Positions 27,314 to 36,144 are shown, counted from the stretch's first letter. The stretch is 64,000 nucleotides of DNA from Anaerotruncus sp. MC2020 (GCA_000701945.1 KL370840.1:678721-742720), one strand, 5' to 3'. The notes: generated by a model not told the origin, from the letters alone. Translations and numbers: made by a program.

Positions 27314-28180
27314 CTATTCTATCTCGATGAACGTCTTGCTGACCGTTTCGCAGACCTGTGAGAAATAGCCGTCGGCTCTGAGCTGCTCAGCGCAGCGCTC
27401 CGCTGCATCACGCGAATCGAAGAGTCCGAACACGGCTGAGCCGCTGCCCGTCATGACAGCATTCAGCGCACCGCAGTCGGACATCTTAGCCTTGATATCG
27501 TCGACCTCGGGGAGCTGTATCGCCGCCTCGAAGAGGTTGCCGAAGTACTTGTACGCCTCGTCTGGAGCGTTGTTGATAGCCTCAACGAGCGCGTCGGTAT
27601 CGGGGTGTTTCGGCTTTTTCAGCTTATCAATATTAGCGTAAGCCTCAGCAGTAGAGACGCCCTCCGTGCCTTTTGCGATGACGAGTATCCTGCCCGAATA
27701 ATCGGCGATAGGCTCTATCTCCTCGCCAATACCCGCAACGTAGGCTGTGCCTCCCGTGAGGAAAAACGGAACATCAGCGCCTATCTCCTCTGCGGGCGGG
27801 ATATCCTTGCCAACCATCTTGTGCAGACAATACATTACCGCAGCAGCGTCGGTGCTGCCGCCGCCCATGCCCGCCTGCGAGGGTATGCCCTTTTTGATAT
27901 GTATGAACGCACCTGCGCCCGCGCCGCTGAAATTGAGGTAGTATTTGGCTGCCTTGTAGGCGATATTATGCTCGTCGCAGGGTATCGGGTCAGCGGTCTG
28001 GAACTCCTCGGGCACCTCGCAGGTGACCTTTATATCTAAGCTGTCCCTGTTGAGCTCGACCGATACCTCGTCATATATGCCGACGGTCTGAAAAACGCTC
28101 TCTATCGCGTGATATCCGTGATTGAGCCTGCCTACCACATCAAGCGAAAGATTGACCTTTGCCGCTGTCTTAACCTTCAT
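27314..28180 (-). CDS. ispE: 4-diphosphocytidyl-2-C-methyl-D-erythritol kinase
   Basis: 288 residues, normal size. IspE is a GHMP-fold kinase of the non-mevalonate isoprenoid pathway. The N-terminal AKVNLSLDVVGRL holds the catalytic Lys region, the ATP-binding loop is IPSQAGMGGGSTDAA (about residues 92-106), GADVPFFLTGGTA follows, and the last motif is MTGSGSAVFGLF near the C-terminus. The linker between the ATP loop and GADVPFF looks about a dozen residues shorter than in common homologues. The start overlaps the end of the aminotransferase gene by 11 bases, so it is the third gene of the lrp-aminotransferase-ispE operon. Confidence 0.95.
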   Translation of the reverse strand: MKVKTAAKVNLSLDVVGRLNHGYHAIESVFQTVGIYDEVSVELNRDSLDIKVTCEVPEEFQTADPIPCDEHNIAYKAAKYYLNFSGAGAGAFIHIKKGIPSQAGMGGGSTDAAAVMYCLHKMVGKDIPPAEEIGADVPFFLTGGTAYVAGIGEEIEPIADYSGRILVIAKGTEGVSTAEAYANIDKLKKPKHPDTDALVEAINNAPDEAYKYFGNLFEAAIQLPEVDDIKAKMSDCGALNAVMTGSGSAVFGLFDSRDAAERCAEQLRADGYFSQVCETVSKTFIEIE

Positions 28181-29357
28181 GTTTTTCCTCCTTGAGCTTA
28201 CCCAAAAACTGCTCTATACGCTGCATTGCCTCCATGAGATGTGCGAGCGAATAGGCATAGGAAATGCGGATATGACCCTCGCCCGATTCGCCGAACGCGC
28301 TTCCGGGGACTGCCGCGACCTTGTTCTCGTAGAGCAGGCGCTCGCAGAACTCCTCACTGCTCAATCCTGTGCTCTTTATGCACGGGAACACGTAAAACGC
28401 GCCCTCGGGGTCGAAGCAGGTAAGTCCGAGCCTGTTGAACTCGCTGACGAGGAACTTGCGGCGGACGTTGTACTCGTCCACCATTTTCGCGACCTCGTCG
28501 TCGCACGAATCAAGCGCAACAACAGCGGCGTTCTGGCTGATATAGGGACTGCACATGATGCCGTACTGGTGTATCTTCGCAATCTGAGACACAATCGGTG
28601 CGGGAGCCGCAAGATAGCCCAGTCTCCAGCCCGTCATGGCGTATGCCTTGGAGAAGCCGTTGACGTATACGGTACGCTCGCGCATACCCTCGAGCTCGAT
28701 TATCGAGAAGTGCTTTCTGCCGTATGTGAGCTCTGAGTATATCTCGTCGGTCAGCACGACTATATTCGTGCCGCGCAGGAGCTCGGCGATAGGCTCGAGG
28801 TCCTCGCGGGTCATTATCGCGCCTGTGGGGTTGTTCGGGAACGGCAGTATAAGGAGCTTTGTACGCTCTGTTATCTTATCGCGGAGGTCGTCAACAGTGA
28901 GCTTGAAGTTGTTCTCTATCCTCGTCGGCACGGAGACAGGCACGCCTCCCATGAGCTCCACGAGCGGAGCATAGCACACGAAGCAGGGCTCAACTACGAG
29001 CACCTCGTCGCCCGGGTCGAGCAGACCGCGCACCACGAGGTCGATAGCCTCCGAGCCGCCGACAGTTACGATGACCTCCTTGTCGGGGTCGTACTTCACG
29101 CCGTGCCTGCTCTCGATACGGCGGGAAATAGCCTGTCTCAGCGGGAGCACGCCCTTGTTCGGACCGTATATGATGTGCTTGCGCTCGAGCACCTGAATAG
29201 CCGCCTTGCGTATCACCCACGGAGTCGAGAAGTCGGGCTCGCCGACGCCGAGCGAGATAACGCCCTCCATCGTGCCCGCGATATCGAAGAACTTGCGTAT
29301 TCCCGAGGGCTTGACGTTCTTTATTTTATCCGAAAGGACCTTGTCGTAGTCTATCAC
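28170..29357 (-). CDS. Class I/II aminotransferase (aspartate aminotransferase-like)
   Basis: 395 residues with fold-type I PLP enzyme signatures: SLGVGEPDFSTP near the N-terminus, VTVGGSEAIDL, LPFPNNPTGAIM, VLTDEIYSELTY with the PLP-binding Asp and Tyr, and NGFSKAYAMTGWRLGY with the PLP lysine. The Arg that binds the substrate carboxylate is in GHIRISYAYS. It belongs to the group of clostridial aminotransferases often encoded with an Lrp-type regulator, as here; the Lrp stop is two bases before its start. The exact amino acid substrate cannot be read from the sequence. Confidence 0.92.
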   Translation of the reverse strand: MIDYDKVLSDKIKNVKPSGIRKFFDIAGTMEGVISLGVGEPDFSTPWVIRKAAIQVLERKHIIYGPNKGVLPLRQAISRRIESRHGVKYDPDKEVIVTVGGSEAIDLVVRGLLDPGDEVLVVEPCFVCYAPLVELMGGVPVSVPTRIENNFKLTVDDLRDKITERTKLLILPFPNNPTGAIMTREDLEPIAELLRGTNIVVLTDEIYSELTYGRKHFSIIELEGMRERTVYVNGFSKAYAMTGWRLGYLAAPAPIVSQIAKIHQYGIMCSPYISQNAAVVALDSCDDEVAKMVDEYNVRRKFLVSEFNRLGLTCFDPEGAFYVFPCIKSTGLSSEEFCERLLYENKVAAVPGSAFGESGEGHIRISYAYSLAHLMEAMQRIEQFLGKLKEEKHEG

Positions 29358-29359
29358 GA

Positions 29360-29839
29360 TTAATACAGTCCCCTTTCATCAGGCTCCTCACTGTCGATGA
29401 AAATGCCCTTTTCCTTATATTTCTTGAGTATGAAGTGCGTGGACGTTGAGAGAATGCCGTCGATAGTGGCAAGACGCTCCGACACGAAGAATGCGACCTC
29501 CTTGAGGTCCTTGCCCTTTACCTCTACCGCGAGGTCATACGCACCAGAGGACATGAGGCTGACGCTCTCGACCTCGTCGTACATCATAATAGTCTTGGCA
29601 ATGTCGTTGAAGCCGAGGTCGCGCTGAGGAGTGACCTTGAGCTCTATCGTAGCGCAGACAGTGGAGCCGTCGAGCTTGTCGTCGTCGAGAATGACGCTGT
29701 AGCCGCGGATAATGCCCTCGTCCTCGAGAGCCTTTATCTGTGCCGCCGCCTCCTCGGCTGAAACGCCGAGCATCTCACCGAGCGCCGTGTTGGAGATACG
29801 TGCGTTCTGCTGTAATATCCTGATAATCTGGTCTTTCAT
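29360..29839 (-). CDS. Lrp/AsnC-family transcriptional regulator
   Basis: 159 residues. ATG 29839 is preferred because GAAAGG lies nine bases upstream; ATG 29848 has no spacing to it. The N-terminal winged helix (QIIRILQQNARISNTALGEML...VSAEEAAAQIKALEDEGIIRGY) is followed by a RAM/ACT-like ligand domain (CATIELKVTPQRDLGF...GAYDLAVEVKGKDLKEVAFFVSERLAT). Proteins of this type sense amino acids and regulate neighbouring genes, here the aminotransferase two bases downstream. The effector is unknown. Confidence 0.92.
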   Translation of the reverse strand: MKDQIIRILQQNARISNTALGEMLGVSAEEAAAQIKALEDEGIIRGYSVILDDDKLDGSTVCATIELKVTPQRDLGFNDIAKTIMMYDEVESVSLMSSGAYDLAVEVKGKDLKEVAFFVSERLATIDGILSTSTHFILKKYKEKGIFIDSEEPDERGLY

Positions 29840-29870
29840 GTATATCATCCTTTCGGTTTAATTGTGTGCC

Positions 29871-30062
29871 ATGTAGGAGCGCATTCCGTGCGCCCGTCAT
29901 ATAATTGATATTGCGGAACGCCGAGGGGGCGTTCCCTACGCAATGTAACCGTTAAATATCTGCATATTTGCGGGACGTCGAGTGACTCCCTACAGTGTAG
30001 GGAGATGTCAGCGAAGCTGACAGAGGGTACGTGCAGCCGTTGGCTGCGCCGTCCCCTACATT
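29871..30062. repeat. Cluster of GTAGGGGCG-type palindromic units
   Basis: Several units in tandem between two leftward genes: GTAGGAGCGCA...TGCGCCC, GGAACGCC...GGCGTTCCCTAC, GGGACGTCGAGTGACTCCCTAC, GTAGGGAGATGTCAGC/GCTGACA, and GCAGCC-GTT-GGCTGC ending in CCCCTAC. The first is the inverted form of the copies at 1085 and 9361. Confidence 0.7.
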
Positions 30063-30067
30063 CATTC

Positions 30068-30925
30068 TCAATTCTCAATTTTCACAAAGTTCGCCTTGCG
30101 CTCCTTGAAGTAGGTCAGATAACGGAAGCCCGCCGCCTTTGCGAGCTCTGCGCCCTTTCCGACGTCAGCGCCGATGTCCTCGAAAGTGTGCGAATCCGAG
30201 CCTATCGTGATTATCTCGCCGCCGAGCTCGCGGTACATCCTGACGTATTTGAGGTCTGGGAAGGTCGCTCCGAAGCCCTGTCTTAGCCCCGAGGTGTTTA
30301 TCTCTATGCCTCTGCCGCTGTGGGCGAGAGTGCGGAAGGTCTCGGCGATTATGTCGTCATATCTGCTTATATCGGGACATATACCGTGTCTCTGCTTCAT
30401 GTATCTGAGGCAGTAGGTGATGTGTCCGATGACGTCGAAAAGCCCCGTCTGACTGAGCTCATACACCTCGCGGAAGTACCGCCCGAGGAGGTCGTATATG
30501 CCGTCCATGTCGAGCTGAGTGTAGTCGATGAAGTAGAAGTCCTTCTCGCCGTGTATACGGTGCGCCGAGCCGATAATGAAGTCGATACGCTTGTCTGCGT
30601 TGACTATCCGAGCGGCGTCCGTGTCGAAGAGTATCTGTCCGAGCTCCGAGCCGCAGATGAGGTTGAGCCTGCCCGCGTACTTCTCCTTCAGTGCGGTCAC
30701 AGCGGAGACTGAGGCTTCATAGTCGGCTTTGTAGTCGGTTGATTCGAGCATTTCGCGCTCCTCCGCGGAGTAGTGCTCTGCGGGATACCATGCGTCGCAT
30801 TCGCAGTGGTCGGTTATGGCGTATGCCGTGAGCCCGAGCCCTGCCGCACGCTCAACACAGGCGTTTATGTCAGCCTCGGAATCGACCGAGAACTGTGTAT
30901 GTGTATGGCAGTCCATCAATACCAT
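30068..30925 (-). CDS. PHP-domain histidinol-phosphatase family protein
   Basis: 285 residues with the four PHP metal-binding motifs: DCHTHTQFS at residues 5-13, AITDHCE, GSAHRI (about 150) and GSDSHTFEDIG near residue 245. The length and motif spacing match HisJ/HisK-type histidinol-phosphate phosphatases, which hydrolyse L-histidinol phosphate using a trinuclear metal site. No other histidine biosynthesis gene is in the window, so a different phosphoester substrate is possible. AGAGGTG lies before ATG 30925, and a consensus promoter is 31 bases upstream. Confidence 0.87.
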   Translation of the reverse strand: MVLMDCHTHTQFSVDSEADINACVERAAGLGLTAYAITDHCECDAWYPAEHYSAEEREMLESTDYKADYEASVSAVTALKEKYAGRLNLICGSELGQILFDTDAARIVNADKRIDFIIGSAHRIHGEKDFYFIDYTQLDMDGIYDLLGRYFREVYELSQTGLFDVIGHITYCLRYMKQRHGICPDISRYDDIIAETFRTLAHSGRGIEINTSGLRQGFGATFPDLKYVRMYRELGGEIITIGSDSHTFEDIGADVGKGAELAKAAGFRYLTYFKERKANFVKIEN

Positions 30926-30955
30926 AGGTTCACCTCTTATTGATTCTATTTTTTT

Positions 30956-30984
30956 ATTATAACATATTCTTATTTAAAATGCAA
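30956..30984 (-). promoter_or_regulatory. Promoter of the PHP phosphatase gene
   Basis: Minus-strand TTGCAT (30984-30979), 17-base spacer, TATAAT (30961-30956). Confidence 0.85.
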
Positions 30985-31004
30985 CCACTTTTCATATGAC
31001 TCTG

Positions 31005-31165
31005 ACCCTGACGTTACGTCATAGTGATAGTTTGGCTATCAATGTAAAGCGCAGTTTACACATAGACGAGGTCGCTTTGTACTCTGTTTCCCGACCATGA
31101 CGCAACGCAATAGTGATAGTCCGACTATCAGTATAGGACATCGCGGACGCCAAAGGGCTCCCCTA
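31005..31165. repeat. Duplicated ATAGTGATAG hairpin module and GTAGGGGCG unit
   Basis: Two copies of a module of about 40 bases: ACGTTACGTCATAGTGATAG followed by TTTGGCTATCAATGT (about 31010-31046), and ACGCAACGCAATAGTGATAG followed by TCCGACTATCAGTAT (about 31098-31134). Each forms a GATAG/CTATC hairpin. A GGACGCC...GGCTCCCCTAC-like unit follows at 31148-31166. No gene is seen in 30985-31211. Confidence 0.65.
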
Positions 31166-31211
31166 CAGTTACTTTTAAATATGAATCAGGGGTAAAATTT
31201 CTCCCCGCCTG

Positions 31212-31240
31212 TTGCATTCTCGAAACAAGTATGTTATAAT
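31212..31240 (+). promoter_or_regulatory. Promoter of the ACT-domain gene
   Basis: TTGCAT (31212-31217), 17-base spacer, TATAAT (31235-31240). Confidence 0.85.
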
Positions 31241-31293
31241 ATTGTCATACTACAGAGTCGGCGGCGTGCCGACTGATAACGGAGGTCATAATT

Positions 31294-31563
31294 ATGAGAG
31301 CAGTCGTAACTGTCATAGGCAAGGACACAGTAGGCATTCTCCACAAGGTTAGCGGTATCTGTGCCGAGTACAACGTAAACGTCATCGAGGTAACACAGAG
31401 CGTATTGCAGGATATGTTCGCAATGATTATGCTGGTGGATATCTCCGACATAAACGCCGACTTCACCAAGCTGGTAGACAGCATGAACAGCCTCGGCAGT
31501 CAGCTCGGACTCTCTATCCATACAATGCACGAGGACATCTTCAATTCCATGCACTCGGTTTAA
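31294..31563 (+). CDS. ACT-domain protein (UPF0237)
   Basis: 89 residues consisting of one ACT domain: VVTVIGKDTVGILHKVSGICAEYNVNVIEV is the typical first half, with the ligand-binding Gly-Ile turn. ACT domains bind amino acids or other small ligands. In many Firmicutes this gene is directly followed by the UPF0210 gene, as here 176 bases downstream, which suggests that the two form a ligand-regulated pair. A composite repeat has been inserted in the gap between them. Confidence 0.93.
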   Translation: MRAVVTVIGKDTVGILHKVSGICAEYNVNVIEVTQSVLQDMFAMIMLVDISDINADFTKLVDSMNSLGSQLGLSIHTMHEDIFNSMHSV

Positions 31564-31591
31564 AGCAGTCAGAGCTCAAAACTCAGAACAG

Positions 31592-31714
31592 AGCCTTTAG
31601 CCTTTAGCCATTAGCCTTTAGCTTATGGTGTCCGCTGATGCGGACGAATTTTTAAATATTATCGCCGAAGGCGATCCCATTAGCTTATGGCTAACGGCTA
31701 ACAGCTAATGGCTC
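31592..31714. repeat. Composite TAGCC/TTAGC repeat element, copy 2
   Basis: Left arm AGCCTTTAGCCTTTAGCC... (31592-31626) pairs imperfectly with right arm ...GGCTAACAGCTAATGGCT (31680-31713). Inside lie GTCCGC-TGAT-GCGGAC and ATCGCC-GAA-GGCGAT, the same two hairpins as in copy 1 but in the reverse order, as expected for an inverted insertion. Confidence 0.8.
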
Positions 31715-31739
31715 AACTTATATGAAGGGATAGAATTTA

Positions 31740-33098
31740 ATGCTCAATGTATACAACATACTCGAGACGATACGAATGATTCAGGACGAATGTCTCGATA
31801 TAAGAACGATAACAATGGGTATCTCCCTGCTCGACTGCATAGATACCGACATAGACAAGGCTTGCGACAAGGTCTACAATAAGATAGTCACCAAGGCGGG
31901 CAGACTCGTCGAGGTGGGTCAGCAGATAGAGACCGAGTACGGCATACCGATAGTGAACAAGCGCATCTCGGTAACTCCGATAGCTATGCTCGCGGCGGCT
32001 TGTCCCGACGGAGACCCCGTCAAGTTCGCAAAGGCGCTCCAGCGCGCGGCTGACACCTGCGGAGTCAACTTCATCGGCGGCTATTCCGCTCTCGTACACA
32101 AGGGATTCTCTGCGGGAGACGAGGCGCTGATACGCTCTATCCCCGAGGCTCTCGACGTCACGCAGAACATCTGCTCATCGGTAAATATCGGCTCTACCAA
32201 GTCGGGTATCAACATGGACGCGGTAAAGCTCATGGGACAGATAGTCAAGCAGACCGCCGAGCGCACTGCCGACCGTGACTGCATAGGCGCGGCAAAGCTC
32301 GTCGTATTCTGCAACGCTGTCGAGGACAACCCCTTCATGGCAGGTGCCTTCCACGGCGTAGGCGAGCCCGACTGCGAGATACACGTCGGCGTATCGGGAC
32401 CAGGAGTTGTCCGCGCGGCTCTGACCAAGTACCCCGACGCTTCAATTAACGAAATAGCGGACATAATCAAGAAGACCGCTTTCAAGATAACCCGTATGGG
32501 TCAGCTCGTAGGCGCACGCGCGTCCGAGCTCCTCGGCGTGCCCTTCGGCATTGTCGACCTCTCGCTCGCTCCGACTCCCGCAGTCGGCGACAGCGTAGCC
32601 CATATCCTCGAGGAAATGGGTCTCGAAATGTGCGGTACTCACGGCACTACAGCCTGCCTCGCAATGCTCAATGACGCCGTAAAGAAGGGCGGAGTCATGG
32701 CTTCCTCGACCGTCGGCGGTCTCTCGGGAGCATTTATCCCCGTCTCCGAGGACGCGGGCATGATAGATGCGGCAGTTGACGGCGTGCTCACCCTCGAAAA
32801 GCTCGAGGCTATGACGGCTGTCTGCTCCGTCGGACTGGACATGATAGTAGTCCCCGGCGATATCACTCCCGAGACTATATCGGCTATAATCGCGGACGAA
32901 GCCGCTATCGGCATGGTCAACACCAAGACCACCGCTGTTCGCCTTATCCCCGCTATCGGCAAAAAAGAGGGCGAGACGCTCGAATTCGGCGGTCTCCTCG
33001 GAAGCGGTCCCGTTATGCCTATCAGGGACAAGTCTGCGGCTAAGTTCATCAACCGCGGCGGACGTATCCCCGCACCTATGCACAGCCTCAAAAACTGA
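31740..33098 (+). CDS. UPF0210/DUF711 family protein (PFL-like fold)
   Basis: 452 residues, full length for the family. Conserved stretches are MISLLDC-like [62 protein letters not shown] and [22 protein letters not shown]. Structures of the family show a glycyl-radical-enzyme-like barrel without the radical site; the biochemical function is unknown. The near-constant pairing with the ACT-domain gene suggests amino-acid-related control. The ribosome-binding site is weak (AAGGGA, 11 bases before the ATG). Confidence 0.93.
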   Translation: MLNVYNILETIRMIQDECLDIRTITMGISLLDCIDTDIDKACDKVYNKIVTKAGRLVEVGQQIETEYGIPIVNKRISVTPIAMLAAACPDGDPVKFAKALQRAADTCGVNFIGGYSALVHKGFSAGDEALIRSIPEALDVTQNICSSVNIGSTKSGINMDAVKLMGQIVKQTAERTADRDCIGAAKLVVFCNAVEDNPFMAGAFHGVGEPDCEIHVGVSGPGVVRAALTKYPDASINEIADIIKKTAFKITRMGQLVGARASELLGVPFGIVDLSLAPTPAVGDSVAHILEEMGLEMCGTHGTTACLAMLNDAVKKGGVMASSTVGGLSGAFIPVSEDAGMIDAAVDGVLTLEKLEAMTAVCSVGLDMIVVPGDITPETISAIIADEAAIGMVNTKTTAVRLIPAIGKKEGETLEFGGLLGSGPVMPIRDKSAAKFINRGGRIPAPMHSLKN

Positions 33099-33205
33099 CC
33101 AGAGGCTCTGCCTCTGGACTCTGCAAGGGCTCTGCCCTTGACCCGCTGGGGCGCCGCCCCAGACCCTGCAGGGGAACACAGTTCCCCTGACCCCGTATTT
33201 CGCGT
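33099..33205. repeat. Ladder of short GC-rich hairpins
   Basis: Consecutive short palindromes: CCAGAGG-CTCTG-CCTCTGG, AAGGGC-TCT-GCCCTT, CTGGGGC-GCC-GCCCCAG and AGGGGAAC-ACA-GTTCCCCT. They are spaced by similar linkers (ACTCTGC, GACCCGC, ACCCTGC). The phase of about 20-30 bases suggests an expanded repeat unit. It sits between UPF0210 and yoaK and may end transcription of the former. Confidence 0.75.
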
Positions 33206-33272
33206 CATAGCTTGCTCAAAACGTTAGCAATCTCCGCGCGGCATACAAAGAACTGAGTGAAAGGAGCATACT

Positions 33273-33920
33273 ATGCAGACATCTGAGAGCTTTCGCGTAT
33301 GTGCGCTCCTGTCATTTTCGGGAGGCTTGCAGGACGCCTACACCTACAACGTCCGCGGACACGTCTTCGCAAACGCCCAGACGGGCAATGTCGTCCTCAT
33401 GAGCCAGAACTTCATGACGGGTCACTGGCACGACGGACTGCGCTATATGCTCCCGCTCATCGCATTTGCGGCGGGTATATTCATCGCCGAGCGCGTCGAG
33501 AACCGATTCAAGGAGGGCGGCAGCCTCCACTGGCGGCAGATAATCATCGCGATTGAAATGCTTATGCTATGCATAGTGGGCTTCCTGCCCGAGAACCTCA
33601 ATATGCTCGCGAATATGCTCGTATCACTGTCCTGCGCCATGCAGGTGCAGTCGTTCAGGACTGTTCACGGCTTCGGCTACGCGAGCACGATGTGCATCGG
33701 CAACCTCCGAAGCGGCACGGAGAGCTTCTCGCGCTTCCTCCGTGACAGGGACAGGGAGTCGCTGTACAAGGCTCTCCACTTCTTCGGCATAATCGTCATC
33801 TTCGCACTCGGAGCGGGCGTCGGCGGCGTGATATCGGCGCGGCTCGGACTCGGAACGATATGGCTGTCGGTGATGCTTCTCGTCATAGCGGCGCTGATGA
33901 TGACGAAAGAGACAAGATAG
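33273..33920 (+). CDS. YoaK/DUF1275 family membrane protein
   Basis: 215 residues with about six hydrophobic helices. The N-terminal signature SFSGGLQDAYTYNVRGHVFANAQTGNVVLM matches YoaK/DUF1275 proteins, in which the G-x-x-D-A and QTGN motifs are conserved. The family consists of small integral membrane proteins of unknown transport or sensor function. AAAGGAG lies eight bases before ATG 33273. It is followed by a repeat element and then by unrelated genes. Confidence 0.92.
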   Translation: MQTSESFRVCALLSFSGGLQDAYTYNVRGHVFANAQTGNVVLMSQNFMTGHWHDGLRYMLPLIAFAAGIFIAERVENRFKEGGSLHWRQIIIAIEMLMLCIVGFLPENLNMLANMLVSLSCAMQVQSFRTVHGFGYASTMCIGNLRSGTESFSRFLRDRDRESLYKALHFFGIIVIFALGAGVGGVISARLGLGTIWLSVMLLVIAALMMTKETR

Positions 33921-33939
33921 AGCTCAGAGCTCAGAATAA

Positions 33940-34046
33940 AGCCGTTAGCCGTTAGCCATCAGCCTTTAGCTCATGGTATCGCCTGACGGCGATTTATTTA
34001 AATTGTCTGTCCTCAGACAGACAAATTTGATTACGCATTACGCATT
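33940..34046. repeat. Composite TAGCC/TTAGC repeat element, copy 3 (one-armed)
   Basis: Left arm AGCCGTTAGCCGTTAGCC (from 33940), then ATCGCC-TGAC-GGCGAT and a new hairpin TGTCTGTC-CTC-AGACAGACA. The right TAGCC arm is replaced by ATTACGCATTACGCATT. The flanking AGAGCTCAGA...CAGAA before the left arm is shared with copy 2. Confidence 0.7.
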
Positions 34047-34064
34047 GTACATGGGAGCATAGCT

Positions 34065-34532
34065 ATGGAAATCATTACCGCAAAATCTTCCGACCTCGGA
34101 ACGGTCTATGATATCGCGCAGGCGACGATAAAGGCGATATATCCGCATTATTACCCCGCGGGCGCGGTCGAATTCTTCCTCGCGCACCACAGCCGCGAGC
34201 ACATCTCCGCAGACATTGAGGCGGGCAGGGTCAGCCTCGCTGTATCGGACGGCAGAGCGGTCGGGACAGTCACCGTCAGCGGCGACAGCATCAACCGCCT
34301 GTTCGTGCTCCCCGACGAGCAGGGCAACGGCTTCGGCGGCGAGCTCCTGCGCTTTGCGGAGGCTGAGATAGCGAAAAGCTACGGGACTGCACGGCTCGAT
34401 TCGTCTCTCCCCGCGAAGCAGATATACCTCAAAAAAGGCTATATGGTGATAGATTCGCGCGCGATTGAGGCTGGCGGAGACTTCCTCTGCTATGATATCA
34501 TGATAAAGCGGGTGGCGTCAAATGCAGACTGA
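34065..34532 (+). CDS. GNAT-family N-acetyltransferase
   Basis: 155 residues. The acetyl-CoA-binding core is RLFVLPDEQGNGFGGELLRFAEAEI (about residues 82-106), with the QGNGFGG pyrophosphate loop, preceded by the beta-hairpin AVGTVTV. The C-terminal strand YLKKGYMVIDSRAIE fits the GNAT fold. It overlaps the next gene by 11 bases, so they are co-translated. The acetyl acceptor is unknown; coupling with a sugar kinase-like protein might hint at an amino sugar. Confidence 0.9.
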   Translation: MEIITAKSSDLGTVYDIAQATIKAIYPHYYPAGAVEFFLAHHSREHISADIEAGRVSLAVSDGRAVGTVTVSGDSINRLFVLPDEQGNGFGGELLRFAEAEIAKSYGTARLDSSLPAKQIYLKKGYMVIDSRAIEAGGDFLCYDIMIKRVASNAD

Positions 34533-35451
34533 GCACATAGCCGCCATATTCGGAATTACAGGCGTTTGCGGCGTCAGCGAGGTCGGCACGGGGCACATCA
34601 ACCGCACCCTCCTCGTCACGGCTGAAAGCAGGCGGTATGTCCTGCAAGCGCTGAATCGCGTGGTATTCCCCCGCCCCGAGGCGGTCATGTCCAACATCGC
34701 ACAGGTCGAGGCGGCGTTTGCGGACTGCGCTGACGTCACTGTGCCCCACTATCTCACCTGCCGCGGCAAAAACTATGCCGAGGCGGACGGCGAAATATGG
34801 CGTATGTACGCCTACTGCGAGGGCTCTCCCTGTGTGCGGGAGCTCCGCCGTGTCGGTTACTCCTACGGCACCTTTATCCGCGTGATGAGCCGCTCGGGAG
34901 CCGAAATATCGCCAGTTATAGACGGATTTCACGACTTCGGCAGGTACTATGCGCGCCTCGAACAGGTCTGCTCCGATATCCCGCCCGAGCTCACGGCTCT
35001 GCGGGAGCGCCTCGGAAACAGCTTTGACGGCGTCCCTGCGCGCATTATCCACGGCGACGCCAAGACGGACAACGTCCTCGTCGACGAGCCCTGCACCGTC
35101 CTCGACCTCGACACGGTCATGCTCGGAGCCGTCGCTCTCGATTACGGCGATATGGTGCGGTCTGTCTGCACTCACGGAGTTGATGCCGAGGCTGTACGCG
35201 AGCTGACTGACGGCTTCATTGAAGGGCTCGGCGGGCTCCTCACGGACAAGGAAAAAGCCTCGCTGTACAGCGGTATCCTGTGGACGACGGGTGAGCTCGC
35301 GCTCCGCTATCTAACGGATTTTTACAGCGAGGAGAGATACTTCCGCGGCAAGACGCGCGAACAATGCCTGACGCGCTCGCATGAACTGCTCGGACAGCTC
35401 GGCGGATTCATCGCGGCGGAGGCTGATATCTCCCGAATAATAGACAAATAA
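34522..35451 (+). CDS. APH-fold phosphotransferase, NahK-like
   Basis: 309 residues. The N-terminal EVGTGHINRTLLVT, RRYVLQALNRVVFPRPEAVMSNI segment closely follows N-acetylhexosamine 1-kinase (NahK) and related anomeric sugar kinases. The catalytic loop is IIHGDAKTDNVLVD (about residues 172-185) and the metal-binding DLDTVMLGAVALDYGD follows. NahK phosphorylates GlcNAc or GalNAc at C1 in host-glycan catabolism. The protein is about 50 residues shorter than typical NahK, so the substrate may differ. It is coupled to the upstream GNAT gene and ends next to a convergent terminator. Confidence 0.82.
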   Translation: MQTEHIAAIFGITGVCGVSEVGTGHINRTLLVTAESRRYVLQALNRVVFPRPEAVMSNIAQVEAAFADCADVTVPHYLTCRGKNYAEADGEIWRMYAYCEGSPCVRELRRVGYSYGTFIRVMSRSGAEISPVIDGFHDFGRYYARLEQVCSDIPPELTALRERLGNSFDGVPARIIHGDAKTDNVLVDEPCTVLDLDTVMLGAVALDYGDMVRSVCTHGVDAEAVRELTDGFIEGLGGLLTDKEKASLYSGILWTTGELALRYLTDFYSEERYFRGKTREQCLTRSHELLGQLGGFIAAEADISRIIDK

Positions 35452-35496
35452 CGGCAGGACAGAGCATTATTTTATGCTCTTTATCCTGCCGTCTTT
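35451..35496. terminator. Bidirectional terminator with composite stem
   Basis: ACGGCAGGA pairs with TCCTGCCGT, and inside AGAGCAT pairs with ATGCTCT around TATTTT. It is followed by CTTTT. The stop codon of the minus-strand HAD gene lies within the loop. Confidence 0.85.
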
Positions 35497-36042
35497 TACT
35501 ATGAAAACTCTGTCAGAAATGTCCATCATCGAGCGGTCGTTGTACGAATCGGTGTAGAAGCAGTCAATAGGTCGGTCGCCGTAGAGGTCCCTGTACCGCG
35601 TGACCTTGTTATCGCCGAAGTTGAAAAAGCTGACCTCCATTTTGTCCCAGTCGACCTCGGAGCATATGAGGTTCGCGGTGTTGAGGCGGTGCTTGACCGC
35701 GTCAATGAGGAAAAACGGTCCCGCGGTGATGATGAGGTCGTCGGGACTGATACGCCGAAGCATTCGCCTGTCGAGCCTTTGCTGATTGCGCCGCCAGAAC
35801 TCGCCCGTCAGCGAGATGAGCTCCTCCTTGTCCCTGACAATCACCTTTATTGCGTCGTTTATGCGCTTCTCGAGCTTCTCCTTGCTCGCGAGGCACAGCT
35901 TGTACATCGCCGCATTCCAGCAGAGCGACGGGATAAACAGAAGAATGCGCTTGTTGTGCTTTATCATGAAGAGGGCAAAGTCGATAGAGCTTTCCCCGTG
36001 ATATATCGTGTTGTCGAAGTCGAAGACCTTGATATCCACCAC
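35467..36042 (-). CDS. HAD-superfamily phosphatase-like protein (HAD-IB type)
   Basis: 191 residues. Motif I is KVFDFDNTIYHG (nucleophile Asp8, general acid Asp10), followed by a helical cap rich in basic residues (about 20-90), motif II in the LIITAGP segment (Thr in place of Ser-Ala), and motif III/IV in CFYTDSYNDRSMM with the paired Asp. Such proteins act as small-molecule phosphatases, for example on phospholipid precursors or phosphoserine. The substrate is unknown. The gene is monocistronic with a consensus promoter at 36074. Confidence 0.88.
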   Translation of the reverse strand: MVDIKVFDFDNTIYHGESSIDFALFMIKHNKRILLFIPSLCWNAAMYKLCLASKEKLEKRINDAIKVIVRDKEELISLTGEFWRRNQQRLDRRMLRRISPDDLIITAGPFFLIDAVKHRLNTANLICSEVDWDKMEVSFFNFGDNKVTRYRDLYGDRPIDCFYTDSYNDRSMMDISDRVFIVKDGRIKSIK

Positions 36043-36073
36043 ACCCTTCCGCAGTTAATAATACATCTTATTC

Positions 36074-36102
36074 ATTATACCACGGAACGACATTTTTTGC
36101 AA
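36074..36102 (-). promoter_or_regulatory. Promoter of the HAD gene
   Basis: Minus-strand TTGCAA (36102-36097), 17-base spacer, TATAAT (36079-36074). Confidence 0.85.
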
Positions 36103-36144
36103 CCACTCAGCCACCTTTCACAGTACAATCATAGCATTATTTTG

